This document shows positions 22,563 through 31,519 of a DNA stretch of 33,387 nucleotides, in pieces. Position 1 is the first letter of the stretch. Each line of letters begins with the position of its first letter. A program made the position numbers and the translations under genes. Location: contig CAZJLO010000019.1 of NCBI GenBank assembly GCA_964547105.1, forward strand, positions 1 to 33,387. The letters run 5' to 3'. Under the pieces are notes generated by a model. The model was not told the DNA's origin. It worked only from the letters and a program-made list of their open reading frames with translations, and did not search any database. This DNA comes from RXOA01 sp964547105. GTDB taxonomy: Bacteria > Bipolaricaulota > Bipolaricaulia > UBA7950 > UBA9294.

Positions 22563-23542
22563 TTACGGAACGGCAACTTGACGAGGCGACGCTGACGTTC
22601 GGGAAGCTGCGCGAAGCAATCTCCTCGGTGATCGTTGGTCACGAGGAGATCGTCTCGGGGTCGCTGATTGCGCTGCTTTGTGGGGGTAACCTTCTCTTGG
22701 AAGGTGTCCCCGGTCTTGGCAAGACATTGCTTGTGCGAACGCTCGCAAGCGCCTTGGGGCTGACCTTTTCCCGGATCCAGTTCACGCCGGACCTCATGCC
22801 CGCCGACATAGTCGGAACAGACATCCTTTCGATGAAAGACGGGCAGCGAGGTTTCTCATTTGCCGCGGGTCCGGTGTTCGCGCACATCGTGCTTGCCGAC
22901 GAAGTGAATCGCGCCACCCCGAAGACGCAATCCGCGCTGCTTGAGGCAATGGAGGAACGAACGGTGACCGTGGGGCGTGTTACCCACCCGCTTGAGGAGC
23001 CGTTCATGGTCCTTGCAACGGAGAACCCGATCGAGATGGAAGGTACCTATCCTCTTCCGGAGGCCCAGGTAGATCGATTCCTCATGAAGCTGGAAGTCCA
23101 TTCGCCGACCGTGGAGGAGCTGGTCGAGATTGCGCGGAGAAACACCGAAGGAGAAGGGCTTGTGCTGCCTGATGCCGTGGCATCGAGGGATGACATTCTC
23201 TCGGCCCGCGCGGTGGTGCGGGAGATTCCTGTCGGAGAAGGACTGAGAAAGTTCGTCGCTCGGTTGGTTCTTGCGACGCACGCACAGACGGATTCGGCCC
23301 CGCAGGTGGTCAAGGACTACGTCGAATACGGCGCAAGTCCGCGGGCTGCAATCGCTATTCTTCAAGCGGCCAGGGCCCACGCGTTCTTGGACGGTGAGCC
23401 GAATGTTCGCGTACGTGATATCGAGGCAGTCTACCGTGCGTCACTTGTGCACCGGATCCTTCTGAATTTCCGCGGCGACGCGGAAGGAATCGGCGTTTCA
23501 AATGTGATATCGGACGTGTGGCAGCGGACGAAGGTCTCATGA
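22559..23542 (+). CDS. MoxR-family AAA+ ATPase
   Basis: 327 aa, ATG 22559 in an ATGA overlap with the preceding gene, GGAGG upstream. Walker A is LEGVPGLGKT (49-56), followed by the family's LGLTFSRIQFTPDLMPADIVG. Walker B is VLADEVNRA, then TPKTQSALLEAMEERTVTV, sensor 1 FMVLATENPIEMEGTYPLPEAQVDRF, and a C-terminal lid with YGASPRAAIAILQAARAHA. MoxR ATPases act as chaperones that mature or insert metal into partner proteins, usually encoded beside VWA genes as here. Downstream genes overlap by 4 nt each, indicating one tightly coupled unit. Confidence 0.95.
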   Translation: MITERQLDEATLTFGKLREAISSVIVGHEEIVSGSLIALLCGGNLLLEGVPGLGKTLLVRTLASALGLTFSRIQFTPDLMPADIVGTDILSMKDGQRGFSFAAGPVFAHIVLADEVNRATPKTQSALLEAMEERTVTVGRVTHPLEEPFMVLATENPIEMEGTYPLPEAQVDRFLMKLEVHSPTVEELVEIARRNTEGEGLVLPDAVASRDDILSARAVVREIPVGEGLRKFVARLVLATHAQTDSAPQVVKDYVEYGASPRAAIAILQAARAHAFLDGEPNVRVRDIEAVYRASLVHRILLNFRGDAEGIGVSNVISDVWQRTKVS

Positions 23543-24417
23543 CTTCCCCCTACGACAAGGCGCTGTTCGAGAGCCTATCCGGACTTCGATTCGCTTTTCA
23601 TGGGCGGCACCGTGGGCGATTCGAAGGTCTGCATGCCTCACCGCGGTCCGGCGTGAGTCTGGAATTCGCTGACTATCGCGACTACTGCCCGGGAGACGAT
23701 ATTCGGTACGTCGATTGGAAAGTCCTCGGTCGGCTGGATCGCGCCGTCGTGAAGACATTCGTCCGCGAGGAAGACATCCCGATCAGCATTCTCGTCGATC
23801 TGTCGGCATCAATGGGAATCGGATCGCCGACGAAATCCGACTACGCGACACGGCTTGCAGTGGCGGTGTCCTATGTAGCACTGAAGGAATTCGATCGCGT
23901 AGGGCTCTACCCATTCAGCGATTCACTTCATCGTCCGCTTGCGCCGCGCCATGGCATGCGCCAGCTGGCCAAGGTGGTCGAATCCTTGCGCACGGCGACG
24001 CCGGGCGGCATGACATCGATTGATCAAGCGCTTGGGGCGTTTGCGGCCCAGTCGCGTGAAAACGGATTGGTGTTCGTGCTGAGTGACTTTCTGACCGAAG
24101 GCGGATGGCAGGATGGATTCATGCGCCTCCTTCATCGCGGGGATCAGATCGTCGCGGTGCAGATCCTCGGGATCGAGGATCTGCAGCCCGGCATCGAAGG
24201 AATCACGCAACTTGTGGATGCGGAGACGCATCGTTCGATCGAGCTGACCGTCGGTCCCGCAACGAGGGCGCAGTATCGCAAGTTGCTCGACAAACGTCTC
24301 CAGGAGTTCAAGCAGTTCGCTGCCCAGCATCGAATTGCGCATTTCATCGTTTCGACGGATCTCCCGACCCGAGCGCTGTTCCACGAAGTGTTTCGCCGCA
24401 ATGGGGTGTTGGCATGA
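23539..24417 (+). CDS. DUF58-domain protein (VWA-like) of the MoxR system
   Basis: 292 aa, ATG 23539 in an ATGA overlap with moxR. The DUF58 signature is complete: RGRFEGLHASPRSGVSLEFADYRDYCPGDDIRYVDWKVLGR (about residues 27-67), followed by VKTFVREEDIPISILVDLSASMGIG, a VWA-like MIDAS (D-x-S-x-S) site. The downstream part carries FVLSDFLTEGGWQDGF and a C-terminal basic segment. It is cytosolic, with no membrane helix. In known operons this protein partners MoxR and bridges it to membrane VWA proteins. Its stop overlaps the next start (ATGA at 24414). Confidence 0.93.
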   Translation: MTSPYDKALFESLSGLRFAFHGRHRGRFEGLHASPRSGVSLEFADYRDYCPGDDIRYVDWKVLGRLDRAVVKTFVREEDIPISILVDLSASMGIGSPTKSDYATRLAVAVSYVALKEFDRVGLYPFSDSLHRPLAPRHGMRQLAKVVESLRTATPGGMTSIDQALGAFAAQSRENGLVFVLSDFLTEGGWQDGFMRLLHRGDQIVAVQILGIEDLQPGIEGITQLVDAETHRSIELTVGPATRAQYRKLLDKRLQEFKQFAAQHRIAHFIVSTDLPTRALFHEVFRRNGVLA

Positions 24418-25268
24418 TCTGGGCCCGTGCAGGCTACCTGAGCTTGCTGGGGTTGACGATCCTTGTGTCGTTGATCTACTTCCTTCGCGCCCGCAACCTG
24501 CGCCATCAGGTGTCTGCTATTTTCTTGTGGGAGACGCTGCAACGCGGGCATCGGACCCGCCTGGCGAGGTTTCGCTTGCGGCCGGACTGGGTTCTTCTGG
24601 CGCAGATTGCCGCCCTCGTGTTGCTGGTTGTTGCTGCCGCGGGGCCCATGCTGCGCATCAGACAGCCTACGCTCTCGGCGATGGCGATCGTGATCGACGG
24701 AAGCGCGAGTATGCAGGGTACGACGTCCGATGGACGCTCCAAGACGGCGGAAGCGAGCGTTCGTGCTCTGGAGATCCTCGACACATACCCGGGGACGCCG
24801 GTGGTCGTGATCCAGCTTTCGTTGAGCCCTGAGGTGCTTGCGCCGCTTGGAAGTGACCATGATATGGCGCGTGCAGCGATCGCTGGGTTTGAGGCGAATT
24901 GGACGACGAACGGAACGATCGCTTCGTTGAACATGTTGCTTGACAGCCAGCAATCCTCTGACCAGTACGAGCAAGTGTTCCTGATTACCGACCGCCTCGT
25001 GGCCGATCCTCCGCCCGCTCTCCCATTGCAGCAGATCTTGATCGGCAGTGCAGGAAATCTCTCGATCGATGCGTTCAACGTTCGGAGACAGCCGAATGGC
25101 GCCGGCGTCGTGGTGTTCGCCGGGGTTCGAAATGATGATTCGACGTATCGCGAGACGGAGCTTCGCGTCAGCGATGGATCGAGTCGTGTCCGGCTCCCGC
25201 TTGTTCTCGGTCCGGGAGAGCGGCAGACGTTTGTCCTGCCGTTCCCAGCCGCACGTGGCTCCGCGTAA
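24414..25268 (+). CDS. BatA-like VWA membrane protein, N-terminal part (stopped by in-frame TAA)
   Basis: From ATG 24414 (ATGA overlap) 284 codons run to a TAA at 25266-25268. The N-terminus is the BatA type: GYLSLLGLTILVSLIYFLRAR, then FLWETL and a second helix WVLLAQIAALVLLVVAAAGPML. A VWA domain follows with the MIDAS site VIDGSASMQ and FLITDR. The protein sequence continues after the TAA in the same frame (T-A-E-L-T-P-R-D-E-A-P-F-D-D, the linker that normally follows in this family) to 26267. So the original gene is 24414-26267, about 617 residues, with one sense codon turned into a stop. It could be a base error in the assembly or a true nonsense mutation. The full product would have a periplasm-facing VWA domain. 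Confidence 0.8.
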   Translation: MIWARAGYLSLLGLTILVSLIYFLRARNLRHQVSAIFLWETLQRGHRTRLARFRLRPDWVLLAQIAALVLLVVAAAGPMLRIRQPTLSAMAIVIDGSASMQGTTSDGRSKTAEASVRALEILDTYPGTPVVVIQLSLSPEVLAPLGSDHDMARAAIAGFEANWTTNGTIASLNMLLDSQQSSDQYEQVFLITDRLVADPPPALPLQQILIGSAGNLSIDAFNVRRQPNGAGVVVFAGVRNDDSTYRETELRVSDGSSRVRLPLVLGPGERQTFVLPFPAARGSA

Positions 25269-26267
25269 ACTGCCGAGCTGACGCCAAGGGACGAAGCGCC
25301 TTTCGATGATCTCCGGTACTACGTCATGCCGCAGGTGATGCCTCGCAAGGCCGCGTGGATCGGGGCGGACGATCCGTTTCTGCGTGCGGCGGTTGAGGTC
25401 TCCGGGCCGATTGTGTGGACGGATGCGATCGAAGAAGCGGAATTCGTTGTTGTCAACGAATATGCGGCGGGCCCCGATCGCGAACACGAACCGGATCCGC
25501 TTCCCGAAGGCAATCTGTTTCTCGTCTCGGTGGCGGAGAACCTGGACGGGGGGAGCACGATCTATGCGTCGATGGAAGCAGTTTCCCCCAGTGATCCCAT
25601 TCTCCAGGGCATCTCTTCCGACGCGCTCCGCGTCGACATTGCCTCGCTGCCCGAGGGCGGGGTGACGTCGAGGCTCCCTGGAGAGTGGGTGCCGCTTCTC
25701 ACTGCTTCCGAACGGGAAATCCTTGTTTCGGGCGTCACCGAGACGGGACGCTGGATTGCCCTGGTTCCCGACCTTTGGAGGACGAATCTTCCTCTATCCA
25801 TCGACTTCCCTCTGCTTGTAGCCAATATCGTGGCGTACCTCTCCCCACGTGCCGAACCTGTCGCCTGGGAGCAGATGGAGCCGGGGCAAGCGGTGGACCT
25901 TGGCTGGGCAAGCCCAGTCATGCAGGTGATCGATCCGAATGGGGACGTTGTTCAGGTAGTAGCTGGAACCGACGAACGGCAACGGCTGGGCGTGGCGGGC
26001 TTCGAAGCGGGAGGGGTCCTCCTTGCGGACATGCCGGGATTCTACGAGATTTCTGCCGCATCGGGGTCGATCCTGATGGCGTTCAACGTCGCCGTGGCCG
26101 AGTCCGAGACCGCCACGATGCTTGCGACCGACGATCGGCATCTTGTCATGCGGACAGAAGCAGGCTTGCTTGCAATCTGGCCGTGGGTTGCGCTGGCGGC
26201 GTGCCTTGTCCTGATGATTGAGGCCGTTGCGTATCACGGTGCATGGTCGCCGAGGAGCCGCCGATGA
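25269..26267 (+). CDS. BatA-like VWA membrane protein, C-terminal part after the TAA
   Basis: Same reading frame as the gene upstream; the first ATG after the stop is at 25326, without a ribosome site, so separate translation is doubtful. It encodes the rest of the extracytoplasmic region, with AEFVVVNEYAAG and WVPLLTASEREILVSGVTETGRWIALVPDLWRTNLPLSIDFPLLVANIVAYLS. That last stretch is a typical BatA-type ending, in which a local or uploaded value is compared and closed by a beta domain. One C-terminal helix follows (LAIWPWVALAACLVLMIEAVAYH). The next gene overlaps its stop as ATGA. Confidence 0.75.
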   Translation, partial: TAELTPRDEAPFDDLRYYVMPQVMPRKAAWIGADDPFLRAAVEVSGPIVWTDAIEEAEFVVVNEYAAGPDREHEPDPLPEGNLFLVSVAENLDGGSTIYASMEAVSPSDPILQGISSDALRVDIASLPEGGVTSRLPGEWVPLLTASEREILVSGVTETGRWIALVPDLWRTNLPLSIDFPLLVANIVAYLSPRAEPVAWEQMEPGQAVDLGWASPVMQVIDPNGDVVQVVAGTDERQRLGVAGFEAGGVLLADMPGFYEISAASGSILMAFNVAVAESETATMLATDDRHLVMRTEAGLLAIWPWVALAACLVLMIEAVAYHGAWSPRSRR

Positions 26268-28839
26268 CCGGCAGTGGAATCCCAATCCCGATGAGCTTTG
26301 CCCACCCGTGGATGCTGCTGTTGCTTGTTCTTCCGGCGATGGCCGTCTTGATCTGGCGCCGGCCAAGACGAGAGATCGCCGTGCGTCTGGTTGCCGTGGC
26401 CGTTGCGATGGTTGCCATGGCTGAACCTGAATGGCATGTCGACCAGATGGCCTCCGATGTGGTCATCTTGCTCGACCGATCGGCGAGTGTGACCGTAGCG
26501 ACGACGTCTACGGATGTAACGGGATGGGTTGAGGCCATCCGGTCGACCGATTCCGGTGCGCGGTGGGGCCTGGTGGCATTTGGCTCGGAAGCGGACATCA
26601 TCGCCTTGCCCGATCAATCATGGACGTCTGCCGTTGCCTATGGTTCCTCACCGATCGGAGAGGCAACGGATTTCCGGGCCGGGGTCGAAGCGGCGGTTTC
26701 CCTGATCGCCGGAACGAGTGGAGGAGAGATCGTCCTTCTGAGCGACGGCGCGATGACATCGGGGCTGTTCGAAGGGATCGCGATTGCGCGGCAGGCGGGG
26801 ATACCGATCTCGACGCTGGCGATGGCCGTTGCCGAAGGCGTGGACGCCGCGATGGTGCATCTGGATCTTCCGGAGGCGGTCGACGTGGGTCGGCCGTTCC
26901 TTGTGACGGCGGCGATCGATTCAAACGCGAACGCTGATGCCGTAGTGACCTTTTACCGCAATGGCGAGCTCCTTGACGGAGCAGATGTGACGCTGTCGGC
27001 CGGGCGCAATGAGGCAACGATCGTCGACGAACTAGCTGCACCTGGGATGGCTACCTATCGCGTCATCGTTAAGGCCGATGGCGATCGAGTTGCTGGGAAC
27101 GACGCTCTGTCGGCGTTTGTCCGAACGAACGAGCGTCCATCCTTGCTCCTGATTCACCGCGAGCCGGTGGAGGCACTGGAGGTCCTACTTGGCGCCGCCG
27201 GTCGGTCCTACGTCCACGTCGATCATGTTCCCGATATCGCCGAACTGGCCGGATATCATCAAGTCATCCTCTCGGCGATGTCGTTGCCGGGCCTCAGCTC
27301 GAGCGACATCGCCCGTCTTGAAGCCTACGTTCGTGATGTCGGCGGGTCGGTTCTTGTGGTGCAGGGACCATCGGAACTGAGCGGGACGCCGCCAAGAGAA
27401 CTGGAGGAGCTTCTTCCGGTGTCGTACTCTGTTCCGGAGCAGGCCCAAGAAGCTGATCTGCTGGTTATATTCGTGTTGGATCGTTCGGGGAGCATGCGCA
27501 ATTTCGCCGCCGGGGGAATGAAGATCGATCTGCTCAAGCAAGCGACTGTTGCTGCGGTGAACCTGCTGCCCGACGAAGCGCTGATCGGAGTGATCGGGTT
27601 CGATGTGGGATACGACTGGATCGTTCCGTTGCAGCGTGTCGAGAATCGTGATGCCTTCTTCTCGGGGATGCAAAGCATGCAGGCCGGCGGGGGAACGGAT
27701 CTGTTCTACCCGCTGACCAGCGCCCTGACCCAGGCAGCTGCCGCCGATGCGCGCGTTCGACACATTCTGCTGTTCACCGACGGACACACCGTAGAGTGGA
27801 TCCATGCCTACNNNNNNNNNNCGATCAGCTGGCCGCTCAGGAAGAGGTCAACGTCTCGGTCGTCGCAGTCGGCTCCAATACCAACCGCGAATTCCTCGAA
27901 CGCTTTGTCGAAACCGGTGATGGAGAACTCTACGAAGCGACCGACTACGACGAGTTGCCGGAGATCTCGATGCGGGCCATTCGGCGGTTCAGTCAGAGCC
28001 GGTTCGTGCTCGACACGGGGGTGGTGTCGGGCGCGCTGGCGATCGGTGATCTCAATTCGATCCCGTCGATTGATGGCCATTCGGTGACCTATGAGAAACC
28101 CTCTTCCGAAGTGCTGCTTTGGGCCGACACGGGTACGAGGAAGGATCCGCTGTTTGTACGTTGGCGAAGCGGCCGCGGAAGTGTTGCCGTGCTCAACACG
28201 GATTTGCAGGGACAGTGGTCCGCTGGTTGGCTCACCTGGGAAAAGGCGGCTCTGCTAATTGATAGCTTGCTGGCGGCGATTCCGACGATGCCGGCCGCCA
28301 CGGGATTCAGTGTCGACATGGCTGCCACCTCCACAACCCTAACCGTCTGGGGGGACGCGAGAGATGAAGCGGGTGAATATGCGAACTTCCTCGACCTTGA
28401 GGCGCGGCTCCTTCCCGATCTTGCCGTTGCCGATCTTGTTCAGATTGCGCCCGGGCTGTACGAAGCTGTGTTCCCGACGCCGGGGGAGGGCGCGTATGCG
28501 ATCCAGCTTGTCGATCGCGGGCAGCAGCTCATGTACACCCAATCGTTTACGATTCCCTACTCCGACGAATACAAGCTTGGCGGTTCCGATGAAGATGTGC
28601 TGCAGCGAATCGCGTCCGAAACCGGAGGACGAAGCCTCGGAGCGCCTTCCGATCTGGTGCTGTCGCCATCCGCGGAAAAAGCGCGCACGATCGAGCTCTA
28701 TCCGTACGCGCTTGTCGGCTCGCTGATGTTGTTCCTTCTTGATCTTGTTGTCCGCAAATTACCGGCGCTTCGACGCCGTCGGGGAGAGAGAACCGGGATT
28801 GCAGAAGGGATTGGAACCGATGCGATCCCTCACCTATAA
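26264..28839 (+). CDS. Large double-VWA membrane protein (interrupted by assembly gap)
   Basis: ATG 26264 overlaps the previous stop (ATGA) with GGAG upstream; it ends at TAA 28837-28839. The frame changes across ten Ns at 27812-27821, whose true length is unknown. N-terminus: two helices (HPWMLLLLVLPAMAVLIW; VRLVAVAVAMVAMAEP), then VWA one with VILLDRSASV. In the middle lies a beta domain and a GATase-like segment (LLLIHREPVEALEVLLGAAG, LSSSDIARLEAYVRDVGGSVLVVQGP). Then comes VWA two with FVLDRSGSMRNF, AGGGTDLFYPLTSAL and, after the gap, NVSVVAVGSNTNREFLERF. A C-terminal anchor (LYPYALVGSLMLFLLDLVVRKL) precedes a basic tail. Both MIDAS sites are intact. It is the last gene of the operon and a plausible MoxR client. 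Confidence 0.85.
27812..27821. other. Assembly gap (10 N)
   Basis: Ten Ns inside the second VWA domain of the last operon gene. Sequence on both sides belongs to the same protein but in different frames, so the gap length is a placeholder. Confidence 0.95.
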
Positions 28840-28840
28840 T
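28811..28840 (+). promoter_or_regulatory. Promoter of tRNA-Pro (and probably dnaX)
   Basis: TTGGAA (28811-28816), 18 bp, a perfect TATAAT (28835-28840). The -10 box contains the TAA stop of the upstream VWA gene. Expected start about 28847, 8 nt before the tRNA. Confidence 0.65.
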
Positions 28841-28854
28841 GCGAACACGTCCGC

Positions 28855-28928
28855 CGGGGAGTGGCGCAGCCTGGTAGCGCGCCTGCTTTGGGAGCAGGAG
28901 GTCGCTGGTTCGAATCCAGTCTCCCCGA
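28855..28928 (+). tRNA. tRNA-Pro (anticodon UGG)
   Basis: A 74-nt cloverleaf. Acceptor CGGGGAG (28855-28861) pairs with CTCCCCG (28921-28927), discriminator A. The D arm is GCGC...GCGC. The anticodon stem is CCTGC/GCAGG with loop TTTGGGA, anticodon TGG at 28889-28891. The T arm is CTGG-TTCGAAT-CCAG. The C1-G72 pair is typical of bacterial tRNA-Pro. CCA is not encoded. The dnaX start lies 28 nt downstream, so they may share a transcript. Confidence 0.95.
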
Positions 28929-28956
28929 CTTGTGAACAGTGGAGTGGTGATCCAGG

Positions 28957-30612
28957 GTGAGTGATTCGTCAGGCTACATCTCTCTGTATCGGCGCTGGCG
29001 TCCGCAGCGGTTCTCTGAGGTGGTCGGCCAGCAAGATATCGTTTCGACGCTACGGAATGCCGTGACGGCGGGCGAAGTGGCACATGCCTACCTGTTTGCC
29101 GGTGAGCGGGGAATCGGGAAGACAAGTGTTGCGAGGATCCTTGCTCGAGCAGTGAACTGCCTTGCGCCCGAGAGCGGCGAGCCGTGCAATCGCTGTGCCC
29201 ACTGCAAGACGGTGATCAGTGGACGATCTCTTGATATTCTTGAGATTGACGGAGCGTCTAACCGAGGAATCGATCAAATCCGCCGCTTGCGCGAAGAAGT
29301 GGGATTCGCCCCTACCGATCTCTCGCACAAAGTCTACATCATCGACGAAGTCCACATGTTGACCAACGAGGCGTTCAATGCCCTTCTGAAGACACTGGAA
29401 GAACCGCCGCCGCACGTCATCTTCGTGTTTGCCACCACGGAGCCGCATCGGCTCCCGCGTACGATTGTCTCTCGATGCCAGGCGTTCGGCTTCCGCCAGA
29501 TCGCCGTCGAGCAGATCGCGGCACGGATCCGGGAGATCGCGGAGGCAGAGAAGATCCGGATCGATGACCAAGCCGTCGAGCTTCTCGCGAGGCGTGCCGA
29601 GGGGGGAATGCGGGATGCGATCGTGCTGCTTGAGCAGGCGACCACACACGCCATGGATGGGATCGACGCGACGGTGCTTCACGAGATGTTGGGGATCGTG
29701 GGTCGTGACGTTGCTGAGGGGTTTGTCGATGCTTGCAGCGGTAATGATCGTGCCGGTGTGATGGAGACGATCGGGGTGCTTGTCGAGCGAGGCAAGGATC
29801 TGGAGACGTTTCTCGGAGATGTGATCGGCGTGTTACGGGATCGCATTGTGGAGAACCAAGGACGCGGACCGTTGGATCTCAAGCTCTGCAGCCGCTTGCT
29901 GGATATCAAAGCGGATCTCTTTCGATCGGCGGATCGGCGCGTATTGCTGGAGATCGGGGTTCTTGGCCTGTTGGACGAGGTGACTCCTGAGTCCAATCTT
30001 CACTCAAGTCCCATGGACGTCGAAGAGGGGATCCCGCGGAAGGGGACCGGCGGGCCGGACCGCGCTGTGGCATCTCGGCCATCAGCCGGACGCCAAGACG
30101 GAAGCGAGATCGGCGGCAGGGAAGCCGATGACGCCCGGGTCGAGAGCAAGATACGGGAGTCGAGTGCGGCGTCACTTCCGCGCGAGACGCCTCTACGCGA
30201 GCCTGCGGTCGAACCCATCAAGGGCGGCCAAGCATCCGAGTCGATGATCGACACGAACATCGGGATCGGGCCGGGCATTGATGGCGACATTTGGCGGACG
30301 ATGATTGACAAGATCGAAGGGGATAGGATCGCCATGGCGGCTTTCCTCACGGAGTGCACGCCGATCCTTGAAGGCGACAAGCTTACGCTCCTGTTCCATC
30401 CTGATCACACATTCCACAAGGAGAGTCTGGAGAAGAGTTCCAATTTCCAGTATCTGGCTGGGATGGCACGGCGCCATTTTGGAGACACGACGACCGTCGA
30501 TTTGTGCATCAACGGCGAAGTGAAAAGGAAGCCTCTCGATCGGGAGCGACTTCTCGAGAAGGCACAACTTGCCTGCGATGCACTGGATGGATCGATTGTG
30601 AAGGAGGAGTGA
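28957..30612 (+). CDS. dnaX: DNA polymerase III subunit gamma/tau
   Basis: 551 aa from GTG 28957, the only in-frame start before YISLYRRWRPQRFSEVVGQ, the standard N-terminus. Walker A GERGIGKT (49-56), zinc cysteines Cys68, 77, 80 and 83, Walker B region YIIDEVHML (DEVH 130-133), and sensor/arginine-finger SRCQAF (172-174 SRC). The clamp-loader lid and collar follow to about 350. The rest is a variable tail ending in a small domain (WRTMIDKIEGDRIAMAAFLTECTPILEGDKLTLLF) with NFQYLAGMARRHFG, as in tau C-terminal regions. I saw no A-rich slippery heptamer, so a frameshift-made gamma is not supported. The stop overlaps the ybaB start (TGATG). Confidence 0.95.
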   Translation: MSDSSGYISLYRRWRPQRFSEVVGQQDIVSTLRNAVTAGEVAHAYLFAGERGIGKTSVARILARAVNCLAPESGEPCNRCAHCKTVISGRSLDILEIDGASNRGIDQIRRLREEVGFAPTDLSHKVYIIDEVHMLTNEAFNALLKTLEEPPPHVIFVFATTEPHRLPRTIVSRCQAFGFRQIAVEQIAARIREIAEAEKIRIDDQAVELLARRAEGGMRDAIVLLEQATTHAMDGIDATVLHEMLGIVGRDVAEGFVDACSGNDRAGVMETIGVLVERGKDLETFLGDVIGVLRDRIVENQGRGPLDLKLCSRLLDIKADLFRSADRRVLLEIGVLGLLDEVTPESNLHSSPMDVEEGIPRKGTGGPDRAVASRPSAGRQDGSEIGGREADDARVESKIRESSAASLPRETPLREPAVEPIKGGQASESMIDTNIGIGPGIDGDIWRTMIDKIEGDRIAMAAFLTECTPILEGDKLTLLFHPDHTFHKESLEKSSNFQYLAGMARRHFGDTTTVDLCINGEVKRKPLDRERLLEKAQLACDALDGSIVKEE

Positions 30613-30929
30613 TGAAGGGCATGGGCAATATGGGGCAGCTGATGAAGCAGGTGAAGAAGCTGCAAGAAGAGATGGAGCGCAAGCAGGCCGAGATCCACGA
30701 AATGCGGCTGGAGGCGAGTTCCGGTGGCGGGATGGTCACGGCAACCGTCAATGGGCGAGGGAAGCTGCAGGGGCTGAAGATCGAGGCTGAAGTCATCGAT
30801 CCCGATGACCCTGAGATGCTTGTCGATCTCATCCTTGCGGCCGTGCAGCAGGCGCAACGTGACGCAGAGGAGAAGTCGGACGAACTCCTCGGCCCTCTGG
30901 CTCAGGGGATGCCCGGAGTGATGCCTTGA
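30612..30929 (+). CDS. YbaB/EbfC family nucleoid-associated protein
   Basis: 105 aa; ATG 30612 shares bases with the dnaX stop (TGATG), with AAGGAGG just upstream inside dnaX. The fold is typical: an N-terminal helix/coiled coil (MGQLMKQVKKLQEEMERKQAEIHEM), a beta sheet (RLEASSGGGMVTATVNGRGKLQGLKIEAEVID), and a C-terminal helix (EMLVDLILAAVQQAQRDAEEK). It binds DNA as a dimer and is nearly always encoded between dnaX and recR, as here. Confidence 0.95.
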   Translation: MKGMGNMGQLMKQVKKLQEEMERKQAEIHEMRLEASSGGGMVTATVNGRGKLQGLKIEAEVIDPDDPEMLVDLILAAVQQAQRDAEEKSDELLGPLAQGMPGVMP

Positions 30930-31519
30930 TCCCCCCTCTGCACCAATTGATCGATCGGCTGAAGGCGCTTCCGGGAATCGGCCAGAAAAGCGCAGAGCGT
31001 GTGGCGTTCTACCTGCTCAATGCCTCGCAGACCGAGGTGGAACAGCTTGCCGATGCCGTTTGTCGGATCAAATCCGATGTGCATCGATGCCGACGATGCT
31101 TCAACTTCGCCACCGATGAGCTATGTCCGTTGTGCCGCAGCTCCAAGCGCGACCAGGATGTCATCTGCGTCGTGGCACATCCGTGGGAGATCCTCAAGAT
31201 TGAGAAGACCGGCGAATTCCACGGCCTGTACCATGTGCTCGGTGGATTGATTTCCCCGATGGATGATGTTTCGCCATCCGACCTGACGATCGACGCGTTG
31301 GTAGCACGTGTCCAGAGTGAGCCGATCCGAGAAGTGATCCTTGCGCTGGAACCCCGGCTGGATGGCGAGCTGACCGGGATGCAGATCGCAGGCCGAGTCG
31401 GCCCTCTGGGCGTCAAGATCACGCAGATCGCACAGGGCGTCCCGGTGGGGAGGGACCTGGAATTCGCTGATGAAGTAACCTTGGGACGAGCTCTGCGCGG
31501 AAGAACGCCTGTTTCCTAG
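30926..31519 (+). CDS. recR: Recombination mediator protein RecR
   Basis: 197 aa from TTG 30926, which overlaps the ybaB stop (TTGA); GGAG lies 8 nt upstream. Helix-hairpin-helix LPGIGQKSAERVAFYLL (15-31), C4 zinc finger Cys55, Cys58, Cys67, Cys70, then a Toprim domain (DVICVVAHPWEILKIEKTGEFHGLYHVLGG). The C-terminal GVPVGRDLEFADEVTLGRALRGR is the conserved Walker B-like tail. In the Toprim end, EVILALEPRLDGELTGMQIA replaces the usual ATNPT-x-GE-T, a modest divergence. RecR with RecO/RecF loads RecA at gaps. Confidence 0.95.
   Translation: MIPPLHQLIDRLKALPGIGQKSAERVAFYLLNASQTEVEQLADAVCRIKSDVHRCRRCFNFATDELCPLCRSSKRDQDVICVVAHPWEILKIEKTGEFHGLYHVLGGLISPMDDVSPSDLTIDALVARVQSEPIREVILALEPRLDGELTGMQIAGRVGPLGVKITQIAQGVPVGRDLEFADEVTLGRALRGRTPVS

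Noticed and set aside
25266..25268. TAA read as selenocysteine or pyrrolysine
   Set aside because: TAA is not recoded for either amino acid, and there is no related element.
24144..25487. Long minus-strand open frame of 447 codons
   Set aside because: Antisense to the conserved BatA-like gene and without recognisable motifs; high G+C gives such frames by chance.
28957..30612. Programmed frameshift in dnaX making a gamma form
   Set aside because: No A-rich slippery heptamer was found in the gene.
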